NCBI GenBank assembly: GCA_001830475.1
Contig: MIAC01000252.1
Span: 6,136 to 12,950 of the forward strand
DNA from: Rhodospirillales bacterium RIFCSPLOWO2_12_FULL_67_15
Lineage (GTDB): Bacteria; Pseudomonadota; Alphaproteobacteria; Rhodospirillales; 2-12-FULL-67-15
Direction of reading: 5' to 3'
DNA length: 6,815 nucleotides
A program made the position numbers and the translations under genes. Shown piece by piece: positions 1 to 5,431 of this stretch. The notes below the pieces were generated by a model, which saw only the letters and a program-made list of their open reading frames with translations, was not told where the DNA came from and searched no databases. Position 1 is the first letter of the stretch. Each line of letters begins with the position of its first letter.

Positions 1-1509
1 TTCTTCGCCGCCGGCGGACGAATGCCGCCCTCCGGCGACGAACTTCTCGCCGCCGGCATCCGTTGGCTCGAAGACGTGACCGGCGCCTCGTTCGGCGGCG
101 CGCGCCGGCCGCTGCTGGTCTCCGTTCGCTCGGGCGCGCCGGTTTCGATGCCCGGCATGATGGATACCGTTCTCGATATCGGGCTCAACGACATCACTGT
201 CCACAGCATGATCCGCACCACCGGCAATCCGCGCCTGGCGTGGGACAGCTACCGCCGGTTGATCCAATCGTACGCCGAGATCGTGCGCGGCTGTCCGCCG
301 GAGCCCTTCGCGCGGGTCATCGAACGTTTTCTCGCCGCCGGTTCCTGGAGCGGCCCGGAGGAATTCGATACCGAGACGCTGAAAGCTCTCGCCGGCGAAT
401 TCCTCGAGCTCGTCCGCCCCCTCACCGGCGCGGCGTTTCCACAAGACCCCAGGGTTCAACTGGCCGACGCGGCCGCGGCGGTGTTCGGCTCCTGGAACAG
501 CCCGCGCGCCGTCGAGTACCGCCGTCTCTACCGCCTCGCCGACGATGCCGGCACGGCCGTCACCGTGCAGGCCATGGTTTTCGGCAACGCCGGAGGCACT
601 TCCGGCGCGGGCGTCGGATTCACCCGCAACCCGGCGACCGGCGCCGACGAACTGTACATCGATTACCTTCCCGGCACCCAGGGCGAGGATGTCGTTTCCG
701 GCCGGTTCGCCGTCCGCGACTCCAGGCACCTCGCCCTCGTTCTGCCCAAGGTCCACGCCGAATTGAACCGGATCAAGCCGATACTGGAACGGGAGTTCAA
801 GGATATCCAGGATTTCGAATTCACCGTTCAGGAAGGCCGCCTATACATGTTGCAAACCCGCTCCGGCAAGCGCACGCCGTGGGCCGCCGTGCAGATCGCC
901 GTGGATCTGGTGAACGAAGGCGTGATCGATCCCGCGACGGCGCTCGAACGGCTCGCGGAGATCGATCTGGAGACGGTTGCGCGGATCTGCCTGGACGCTT
1001 CCGGAGAACCGATTGCCCGCGGCACTCCGGCGAGCACGGGCGTGGCCGTGGGGCTCGCGGCGTTCGATTCGCGCCAGGCCCGAACCATGGCCGAAAAGGG
1101 CGAGGCCGCCATCTTGATCCGCGGCGGCACCGCGGCCGAGGACATCGAAGGCATCGCCGCCGCCGAGGGCATCTTGACCGCCCGGGGCTGCCGGACCTCC
1201 CACGCCGCGGTCGTGGCCCGTCAGCTCGGCAAGGTATGCGTCGTCGGCTGCGGCGGGTTGCGGATCGGCGCCAGCGGGCGGGAATGCACGATCGGCGGGC
1301 AACGGTTCGTCTTGGGCGATCCCTTGTCCATCGATGGGGACAACGGCGCGGTGTTCGCCGGCAAGGTCGCCGTCCGGCGCGAGCGTCCCGATGCCGCGTT
1401 GGCGAGAATTGCCGAATGGCGCAACGCCAAGCCCGCCGTCCCCGCCCTGCGCCCGGCGGGCCTTCCGGTTACGCGAACACCTTCCGCCCTGACCCGCGCT
1501 CCGGGCTGA
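1..1509 (+). CDS. Pyruvate phosphate dikinase-like protein lacking the PEP-binding domain (5' partial)
   Basis: Full PPDK interconverts ATP, phosphate and pyruvate with AMP, PPi and PEP through a phosphohistidine. The frame is open from base 1 and already PPDK-like before the ATG at 22, so the true start lies upstream. Counting codon 1 at base 1, the ATP-grasp part holds SVRSGAPVSMPGMMDT (41-56), GTSGAGVGFTRNPATG and LQTR (284-287). The swivelling domain holds TSHAAVVAR with the phospho-acceptor His401. The usual RGGMTSH reads RGCRTSH here. The protein ends at codon 502, about 40 residues after the swivelling domain, in a Pro/Ala-rich tail. A typical PPDK is near 880 residues and continues into a TIM barrel that binds PEP/pyruvate. 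No remnant of that barrel fits in any frame before the next gene. It could phosphorylate its own histidine but should not act alone as PPDK. It may be a natural short paralogue, one half of a split enzyme, or a truncated gene. The family call is firm; the function is not. Confidence 0.9.
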   Translation, partial: FFAAGGRMPPSGDELLAAGIRWLEDVTGASFGGARRPLLVSVRSGAPVSMPGMMDTVLDIGLNDITVHSMIRTTGNPRLAWDSYRRLIQSYAEIVRGCPPEPFARVIERFLAAGSWSGPEEFDTETLKALAGEFLELVRPLTGAAFPQDPRVQLADAAAAVFGSWNSPRAVEYRRLYRLADDAGTAVTVQAMVFGNAGGTSGAGVGFTRNPATGADELYIDYLPGTQGEDVVSGRFAVRDSRHLALVLPKVHAELNRIKPILEREFKDIQDFEFTVQEGRLYMLQTRSGKRTPWAAVQIAVDLVNEGVIDPATALERLAEIDLETVARICLDASGEPIARGTPASTGVAVGLAAFDSRQARTMAEKGEAAILIRGGTAAEDIEGIAAAEGILTARGCRTSHAAVVARQLGKVCVVGCGGLRIGASGRECTIGGQRFVLGDPLSIDGDNGAVFAGKVAVRRERPDAALARIAEWRNAKPAVPALRPAGLPVTRTPSALTRAPG

Positions 1510-1517
1510 GCGCGGGT
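1492..1517 (+). terminator. Possible hairpin terminator overlapping the dikinase stop codon
   Basis: A perfect 9-bp inverted repeat, ACCCGCGCT (1492-1500) and AGCGCGGGT (1509-1517), encloses an 8-base loop and spans the TGA stop at 1507-1509. There is no T-run after it, so it is a weak candidate for an intrinsic terminator. Its position right at the end of the gene is the main support. Confidence 0.35.
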
Positions 1518-1602
1518 GCGGTAAAGGCCGCCGTGCCCGTATCCGCGACTTCCCGCCCCAACCGGTCTAAAATTTATGGATTGCCTTTTTGGCGATTTGA
1601 TG

Positions 1603-1633
1603 TTGACAATTTGTTCTATGTATGTTCTATATA
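1603..1633 (+). promoter_or_regulatory. Sigma-70-type promoter of the small membrane peptide gene
   Basis: A perfect TTGACA lies at 1603-1608. An AT-rich stretch follows, with TATATA at 1628-1633 as the best -10, giving a 19-base spacer. TCTATA at 1626-1631 would give 17 bases but matches the consensus less well. The region is strikingly AT-rich beside the GC-rich genes on both sides. Transcription would begin near 1640, leaving a leader of about 30 bases before the ATG at 1669. The LexA box lies between the two promoter elements, where a bound repressor would block RNA polymerase. The exact -10 is uncertain. Confidence 0.6.
1613..1627 (+). promoter_or_regulatory. LexA operator (alphaproteobacterial SOS box)
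   Basis: The sequence reads GTTC-TATGTAT-GTTC, an exact match to the direct-repeat GTTC-N7-GTTC bound by LexA in Alphaproteobacteria. Both half-sites continue as GTTCTAT (1613-1619 and 1624-1630), so the repeat is 7 bases long with an 11-base period. It sits between the -35 and -10 of the only visible promoter here, the position expected for a repressor site. The dikinase gene ends upstream and yciA is on the other strand and convergent, so the only gene it can plausibly control is the 27-codon frame at 1669. LexA binding is inferred from the motif. Confidence 0.78.
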
Positions 1634-1668
1634 AATTCCAATAACTGACGAATTCAAGGGGTCGCTAA

Positions 1669-1752
1669 ATGAAAATGATTAGCTTTATCGAAGATTTCGT
1701 TGCGCTCGGGCTGTTCGCTGCGGGGACCTACGCCTGGCTGGTGGTGGCGTAA
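1669..1752 (+). CDS. SOS-controlled single-span membrane micropeptide, 27 aa
   Basis: The ATG at 1669 opens a 27-residue frame ending with TAA at 1750-1752. AAGGGG (1656-1661) gives a Shine-Dalgarno site 7 bases ahead. The peptide begins MKMISFIED, then residues 10-27 are uninterruptedly hydrophobic or small, with Tyr21 and Trp23 near the C-terminal end. This suggests one inner-membrane helix with a short charged N-terminus (one Lys, one Glu, one Asp). The second ATG (codon 3) is a possible but less well-spaced start. The frame has its own promoter, a LexA box and a downstream hairpin, which argues strongly for a real gene. The role is unknown. SOS-induced peptides of this size include SidA of Caulobacter (29 aa, blocks division through FtsW and FtsN) and TisB and DinQ of E. 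coli (membrane-acting toxins). The resemblance is in size, topology and control; no homology is claimed. A division inhibitor or membrane-acting toxin is inference. Confidence 0.75.
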   Translation: MKMISFIEDFVALGLFAAGTYAWLVVA

Positions 1753-1753
1753 C

Positions 1754-1791
1754 GCCGGTTCGCCGACGATTCACCTCGTCGGCGAACCGGC
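1754..1791. terminator. Strong 16-bp hairpin between convergent genes
   Basis: GCCGGTTCGCCGACGA (1754-1769) and its exact complement (1776-1791) enclose a 6-base loop, TTCACC. The hairpin starts two bases after the micropeptide stop codon and lies 43 bases beyond the yciA stop on the other strand, so it could serve both convergent transcripts. Neither side has a T-run, so it may stabilise the RNA 3' end or block read-through rather than act as a classical intrinsic terminator. It would define a micropeptide mRNA of roughly 150 bases. Confidence 0.65.
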
Positions 1792-1834
1792 AAGCTTCGC
1801 ACGGCGTTTCGGCCATGCCGCCTAAGCCGAGCAC

Positions 1835-2260
1835 CTACTCCGGCGGCACCGGGCGCTTTTGCCCTTCGTCGTCGAGCGCGACGTAGGTGAACACGCCTTC
1901 GGTCACCTTGATGCGCCGCGCCGCCGCCCCCCCGCGCAGAACCCACACCTCGACGTGCACGGTGACGGAGGTTGTGCCGACCCGCTCGAGGTCGGCGTGA
2001 CAGGCGACCACGTCGCCGACCAGGACCGGCTTGTGAAACGCCATGCCGGTGACGGCGACGGTCGCGACCCGGCCCTTGGCGCGGAAAGCCGCCGCGAGTC
2101 CGCCCGCGACGTCCATCTGCCCCAGCACCCAGCCGCCGAAGATGTCGCCGTGCGGGTTGGCGTCCGCCGGCATGGCCAGCGTGCGCGTGATCATTTCGCC
2201 GCGCGGCGCGCTCCGGTCTTCGCTGTCCGGGGGCCGGCCGACGGGCGGTGCGTGGATCAT
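1835..2260 (-). CDS. yciA: Acyl-CoA thioesterase, YciA family
   Basis: This 141-residue single hot-dog-fold protein hydrolyses acyl-CoA thioesters to free acid and CoA in the cytoplasm. YciA-type enzymes have broad chain-length range and are thought to relieve acyl-CoA build-up. The signature is clear: RTLAMPADANPHGDIFGGWV (residues 26-45) followed by LGQMDVAGG, with Asp50 at the position of the catalytic acid of YciA enzymes. Later segments FHKPVLVGDVV, TTSVTVHVEVWV and VTEGVFTYVALDDEG also match the family, and the length is normal. The ATG at 2260 is chosen because a strong Shine-Dalgarno lies 5 bases ahead. Met23, closer to the conserved part, is an alternative start with less support. 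The gene is divergent from parE and convergent with the micropeptide gene, and appears monocistronic. Confidence 0.95.
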   Translation of the reverse strand: MIHAPPVGRPPDSEDRSAPRGEMITRTLAMPADANPHGDIFGGWVLGQMDVAGGLAAAFRAKGRVATVAVTGMAFHKPVLVGDVVACHADLERVGTTSVTVHVEVWVLRGGAAARRIKVTEGVFTYVALDDEGQKRPVPPE

Positions 2261-2265
2261 GAATG

Positions 2266-2273
2266 TCCTCCTC
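2266..2273 (-). promoter_or_regulatory. Shine-Dalgarno site fixing the yciA start
   Basis: On the minus strand this reads GAGGAGGA, a near-perfect complement of the 16S rRNA tail, 5 bases before the ATG at 2260. It decides the start of yciA. It also argues against extending parE upstream to the in-frame ATG at 2263, which would place the parE start inside this site. Confidence 0.75.
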
Positions 2274-2322
2274 TGGAGGGCGAGAATCGCCGGAAATATC
2301 CGGAAGCGAAATACCCCGCGCC

Positions 2323-2349
2323 ACGGGCCCGAACAAACTCGGGACCCGT
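2323..2349. repeat. Interrupted palindrome in the yciA-parE spacer
   Basis: ACGGGCCCGA (2323-2332) pairs with TCGGGACCCGT (2339-2349) across a 6-base loop, ACAAAC, with one unpaired A (2344). The ten base pairs could form a hairpin in a leader RNA or be a two-fold binding site for a regulator of either divergent gene. No known operator is recognised in it. Confidence 0.45.
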
Positions 2350-2457
2350 CGTCTTGGACTATATCTAGCGCCCTTTCGGCTTAAAACTACCGTATCCTGC
2401 TTGCCAGCGGGAAGTCCACTTCCTAGGATGCCCCCGCCGAAAGGGTTTTTGAGCCTC

Positions 2458-4524
2458 ATGGGCGCCGCCAAAGCCAAAGCCGCTATCGCCGATCTGTTCG
2501 ACCGCGCGTCCGAGTCTCGCCACTCTCCTCGGAAATCTTCCCGTGCTTCCACTCGAACTCCTGGCCGGGGCGAGTATTCGGCCAAGGACATCGAGGTCCT
2601 GGAAGGGCTCGAACCCGTCCGCCGCCGTCCCGGCATGTACATCGGCGGCACCGACGAACGCGCAATGCACCACCTCGTCGCCGAGGTTCTCGACAACGCC
2701 ATGGACGAGGCCGTCGCCGGGCACGCGAGCCGGATCGAAGTGACGCTCGGTTTCGACAACACCGTCACCGTCGAGGACAACGGCCGCGGCATTCCCATCG
2801 ACCCGCATCCCAAGTTCAAGAAGAAATCCGCGCTCGAAGTCATCCTCACGACGCTGCACTCGGGCGGCAAGTTTGGAGGCAAGGTCTACCGGACCTCGGG
2901 CGGCCTGCACGGGGTCGGGCTCTCCGTCGTCAACGCGCTCTCCGAGAAGCTCACGGTCGAGGTCGCCCGCGACAAGAAGCTCTGGACCCAGGCATACGCG
3001 CGCGGCGAACCGAAAGGACCGGTCAAGATGGTCGGACCCGCCATCAACCGGCGCGGGACCATCGTCACCTTCCGCCCCGACACGGGCGTGTTCGGCGCCA
3101 AGGCCCGTTTCCGCACCGCCAGCGTGTTCGCCATGGCGCGCTCGAAGGCGTATCTCTTCCGCGGCGTCGAGATCCGCTGGAAGTGCGATCCGGCGTTGCT
3201 CAAGGCCGAGAAGGACACCGAAACGCCGGCCAAGGCCGCGCTCCACTTCCCGGGCGGGCTCGCGGATTTCCTCGCCACGCTCCTGCACGGCCGGCCGACG
3301 GTGACCGAGAAGCCCTTCGCCGGCGAGGCCACGTTCAACGGCGCTCTGGACCAGGGCCGGGTCGAGTGGGCGATCGCCTGGCCCGAGGACGAGGAGCCGT
3401 TCCTCAATTCCTACTGCAACACCATCCCCACGCCCCAGGGCGGCACGCACGAAGCCGGCCTGCGTGCGGCGCTGGTGCGGGCGCTCAAAGCCCACGCCGA
3501 GCGGGTCGGCGAGCGCCAAGGCGCCAAGATCGCCGCCGACGACATCACCGGCGGCATGGCCGCGGTGTTGTCGCTGTTCATCGAAAACCCGCAGTTCCAG
3601 GGTCAGATCAAGGAAAAGCTCGCGACCGTGGAGGCGCAACGGCTGGTCGAGAACGCGCTCCGCGATCATTTCGACCATTGGCTCTCGGGCGACCCCAAGA
3701 CCGCCCGCGAACTGCTCGACTACGCCATCGCCCGGGCCGAGGTGCGGCTGCGCAAGAGCGAGGACAAGGGCCTGAAACGCGCGGGGCCGACCCGCAAGCT
3801 GCGCCTGCCCGGCAAGCTCACCGACTGCACCCGCACCGAGGCCAAGGGAACCGAACTCTTCATCGTCGAAGGCGATTCCGCCGGCGGCTCGGCCAAGATG
3901 GCCCGGAGCCGGGAGACCCAGGCGGTGTTACCGTTGCGTGGCAAGATTCTCAACGTCGCGAGCGCCTCCGAGGACAAGCTCCGCGCCAATCAGGAGTTGA
4001 CCGATCTGGTCGAAGCGCTCGGTTGCGGCACGCGGGACCATTACCGGGACTCGGCGCTCCGCTACGACCGGGTGATCGTGATGACCGACGCCGACGTGGA
4101 CGGCGCGCACATCGCCTCGCTCCTGATGACGTTCTTCTATCGCGAGATGCCCGAATTGATCGAGAACGGGCATCTCTTTCTCGCCGTGCCGCCGCTCTAT
4201 CGCATCAGCCACGGCGGGCGCGTCGTCTATGCCCGCGACGACGCCCACAAGGAGAAGATCCTCAAGGCCGAGTTCCCCCGCGCCAAGCCCGAGATCAGCC
4301 GCTTCAAGGGCTTGGGCGAAATGCCGTCGGCGCAGTTGAAGGAAACGACCATGTCGCCCGCCTCGCGCACGCTCTTGCGCGTCCAACTGCCAGAGAAGAA
4401 AACCGGCGACAAGGCGGCGCGCGAAACCGAACGTCTGGTCGAGCGGCTGATGGGCCGCAAACCCGAGCTCCGCTTCGAATACATCCAGGAGCACGCCAAG
4501 TTCGTGAAGGATTTGGACGTTTAG
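2458..4524 (+). CDS. parE: DNA topoisomerase IV subunit B
   Basis: ParE supplies the ATPase half of topoisomerase IV, which with ParC unlinks daughter chromosomes. From the ATG at 2458 the protein has 688 residues, normal for alphaproteobacterial ParE. The GHKL ATPase domain shows EVLDNAMDEA (catalytic Glu76, Mg-binding Asn80), DNGRGIP (107-113) and the lid GGLHGVGLSVVNALS (148-162). The transducer follows, with NPQFQGQ then Ile384-Lys385 where GyrB/ParE normally have QTK. The TOPRIM domain has EGDSAGGSAK (471-480), PLRGKILN (492-499) and TDADVDGAH (543-551), and FKGLGEM (616-622) follows. The short insert-free C-terminus and the LPLRGKILNVASAS stretch favour ParE over GyrB. The start is uncertain: 2458 begins MGAAKAKAAIADLFD, typical of alphaproteobacterial ParE, but its Shine-Dalgarno is weak (AAAGGG about 12 bases upstream). 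ATG 2428 is possible; ATG 2263 is rejected. The parE partner, parC, is not in the window. Confidence 0.96.
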   Translation: MGAAKAKAAIADLFDRASESRHSPRKSSRASTRTPGRGEYSAKDIEVLEGLEPVRRRPGMYIGGTDERAMHHLVAEVLDNAMDEAVAGHASRIEVTLGFDNTVTVEDNGRGIPIDPHPKFKKKSALEVILTTLHSGGKFGGKVYRTSGGLHGVGLSVVNALSEKLTVEVARDKKLWTQAYARGEPKGPVKMVGPAINRRGTIVTFRPDTGVFGAKARFRTASVFAMARSKAYLFRGVEIRWKCDPALLKAEKDTETPAKAALHFPGGLADFLATLLHGRPTVTEKPFAGEATFNGALDQGRVEWAIAWPEDEEPFLNSYCNTIPTPQGGTHEAGLRAALVRALKAHAERVGERQGAKIAADDITGGMAAVLSLFIENPQFQGQIKEKLATVEAQRLVENALRDHFDHWLSGDPKTARELLDYAIARAEVRLRKSEDKGLKRAGPTRKLRLPGKLTDCTRTEAKGTELFIVEGDSAGGSAKMARSRETQAVLPLRGKILNVASASEDKLRANQELTDLVEALGCGTRDHYRDSALRYDRVIVMTDADVDGAHIASLLMTFFYREMPELIENGHLFLAVPPLYRISHGGRVVYARDDAHKEKILKAEFPRAKPEISRFKGLGEMPSAQLKETTMSPASRTLLRVQLPEKKTGDKAARETERLVERLMGRKPELRFEYIQEHAKFVKDLDV

Positions 4525-4650
4525 CGCCCGCCGACGATGGACATCGGATACGGGGGCCACATCTGATAAGGAGCACCAACGAAAAGCCCGAAATCAAAGA
4601 AAATCTCGGGGCGTTGCAAACAAACGGCCATTAATGCCACACTCCCGCTC

Positions 4651-5307
4651 ATGCCAACATCAGATCACAACACGATAGATACCATCCTCAAAATAGTGTC
4701 TCCTCTCGCCCCGAAACGAATCTTTGAAATCGGTCCGGGATACGGAAAATACGCCCACTTGCTGCGTGAAATGTTGGACGTCTGCAATGGGCGGAGGTGG
4801 GGACAGTTAGTGACAACGATTGATTGTTGCGAAATCTTTCCCGATTACATAACAGATCTGCATCGGCTGCTATACGACAATATAAAAATCGACGACGCCC
4901 GCAACGCCGACATCGCCGGTTACGATTTGGTTCTCGCCATCGACGTAATCGAACACTTGCAATTCGACACCGTCGCGCCGTTCATTGAACGGCTGGTGCG
5001 CAACAACCGGTATGTGTTGATCGTTGTCCCTTACGTCGTTTCTCAACAGGGGGCGATTTTTGACAACCGCGCCGAAACGCACGTTAGTCAGTTCAATTAC
5101 GCCTATTTTCGGCGATTTGGCCATCATGCCTTCTTTCCATCGGATTCCCTGGTTGCGCTGCTGTCGAGGGAACCGATCCCCGATCACTGGCGCAAGGATC
5201 GGAAACGCGCACTCCGACGAGCCATACAAAGTTATTTTCCCAACCTGTACGCCCGCGCGCGGGACCATAAACACCACAACCGCTTCGCCGTCGGCCCTAT
5301 CGTTTAG
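4651..5307 (+). CDS. Class I SAM-dependent methyltransferase of unknown substrate, 218 aa
   Basis: A Rossmann-fold methyltransferase is indicated by motif I EIGPGYGKY (residues 26-34), an acidic residue ending strand 2 (Glu61), Asp82 and motif IV DLVLAIDVIEHL (92-103). The later VPYVVSQQGAIFDNRAETHV and the Lys/Arg/His-rich C-terminus give no substrate that I recognise. No signal peptide or membrane span is seen, so it is probably cytoplasmic. ATG 4651 is the only standard start after the in-frame stops at 4564-4569, but no Shine-Dalgarno precedes it, so translation may be weak or leaderless. The 126 bases between parE and this gene show no convincing promoter or terminator. Two rows counted by hand inside the gene are about 50 and 55 percent GC, below a parE row counted at about 63 percent, and AT-ending codons are commoner. 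That hints at acquisition from outside. The fold is certain; the substrate is unknown. Confidence 0.87.
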   Translation: MPTSDHNTIDTILKIVSPLAPKRIFEIGPGYGKYAHLLREMLDVCNGRRWGQLVTTIDCCEIFPDYITDLHRLLYDNIKIDDARNADIAGYDLVLAIDVIEHLQFDTVAPFIERLVRNNRYVLIVVPYVVSQQGAIFDNRAETHVSQFNYAYFRRFGHHAFFPSDSLVALLSREPIPDHWRKDRKRALRRAIQSYFPNLYARARDHKHHNRFAVGPIV

Positions 5308-5418
5308 AACCGGCCCCAAACGGCTCGCTGTCGCCTATCAACCACTTGCGATCACCTGTCGGGGATCACTTGACGCGGCCAAGGCGCATTGGTCCCCTTC
5401 CCTCTGCGATCCCGCTCC

Positions 5419-5425
5419 GGGAGGG
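5419..5425 (+). promoter_or_regulatory. Ribosome-binding site for a TTG start
   Basis: GGGAGGG lies 6 bases before TTG 5432. It supports that TTG as the original start of the broken methyltransferase, because translation from it gives the family's usual N-terminus (TRTTYDRIAHLYDLLELPFE). Confidence 0.6.
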
Positions 5426-5431
5426 CCCTGC

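Larger units (their letters stand above)
2261..2457. promoter_or_regulatory. Divergent yciA-parE intergenic region
   Basis: These 197 bases must hold the promoters of both divergent genes. For yciA, TATAGT on the minus strand (2358-2363) is a good -10, but the hexamer 17 bases upstream is a poor -35. For parE, TTGGAC (2354-2359) resembles a -35, but the nearest AT-rich hexamer, TTAAAA (2381-2386), is too far at 21 bases. The two candidates overlap. No promoter can be called with confidence. The parE frame is open through the whole region, which looks like chance openness in GC-rich DNA rather than coding. Confidence 0.35.

Noticed and set aside
63..1634. Long plus-strand frame overlapping the dikinase gene
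   Set aside because: The product is extremely Arg-rich, as expected of a shifted frame of GC-rich coding DNA. The other frame has clear PPDK motifs.
2263..2457. In-frame upstream extension of parE to ATG 2263
   Set aside because: The extension has no ParE similarity, would overlap the yciA Shine-Dalgarno site, and would remove nearly all the promoter space. GC-rich DNA is often open by chance.
2365..3678. Long minus-strand frame opposite parE
   Set aside because: It is an antisense shadow of the ParE coding sequence, with no recognisable domain or ribosome site.
4535..4546. Small inverted repeat CGATG-GA-CATCG after parE as a terminator
   Set aside because: The loop would be only two bases, the stem is short, and no T-run follows.
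3183..4634. Second long plus-strand frame inside parE
   Set aside because: An Arg-rich shifted-frame shadow. ParE TOPRIM motifs in the other frame cover the same bases.
5343..5375. Short direct repeats GATCAC and CACTTG, and a TTGACG -35-like hexamer, before the methyltransferase pseudogene
   Set aside because: The repeats are only six bases each, and there is no -10-like sequence at a workable distance, so chance is the simplest explanation.
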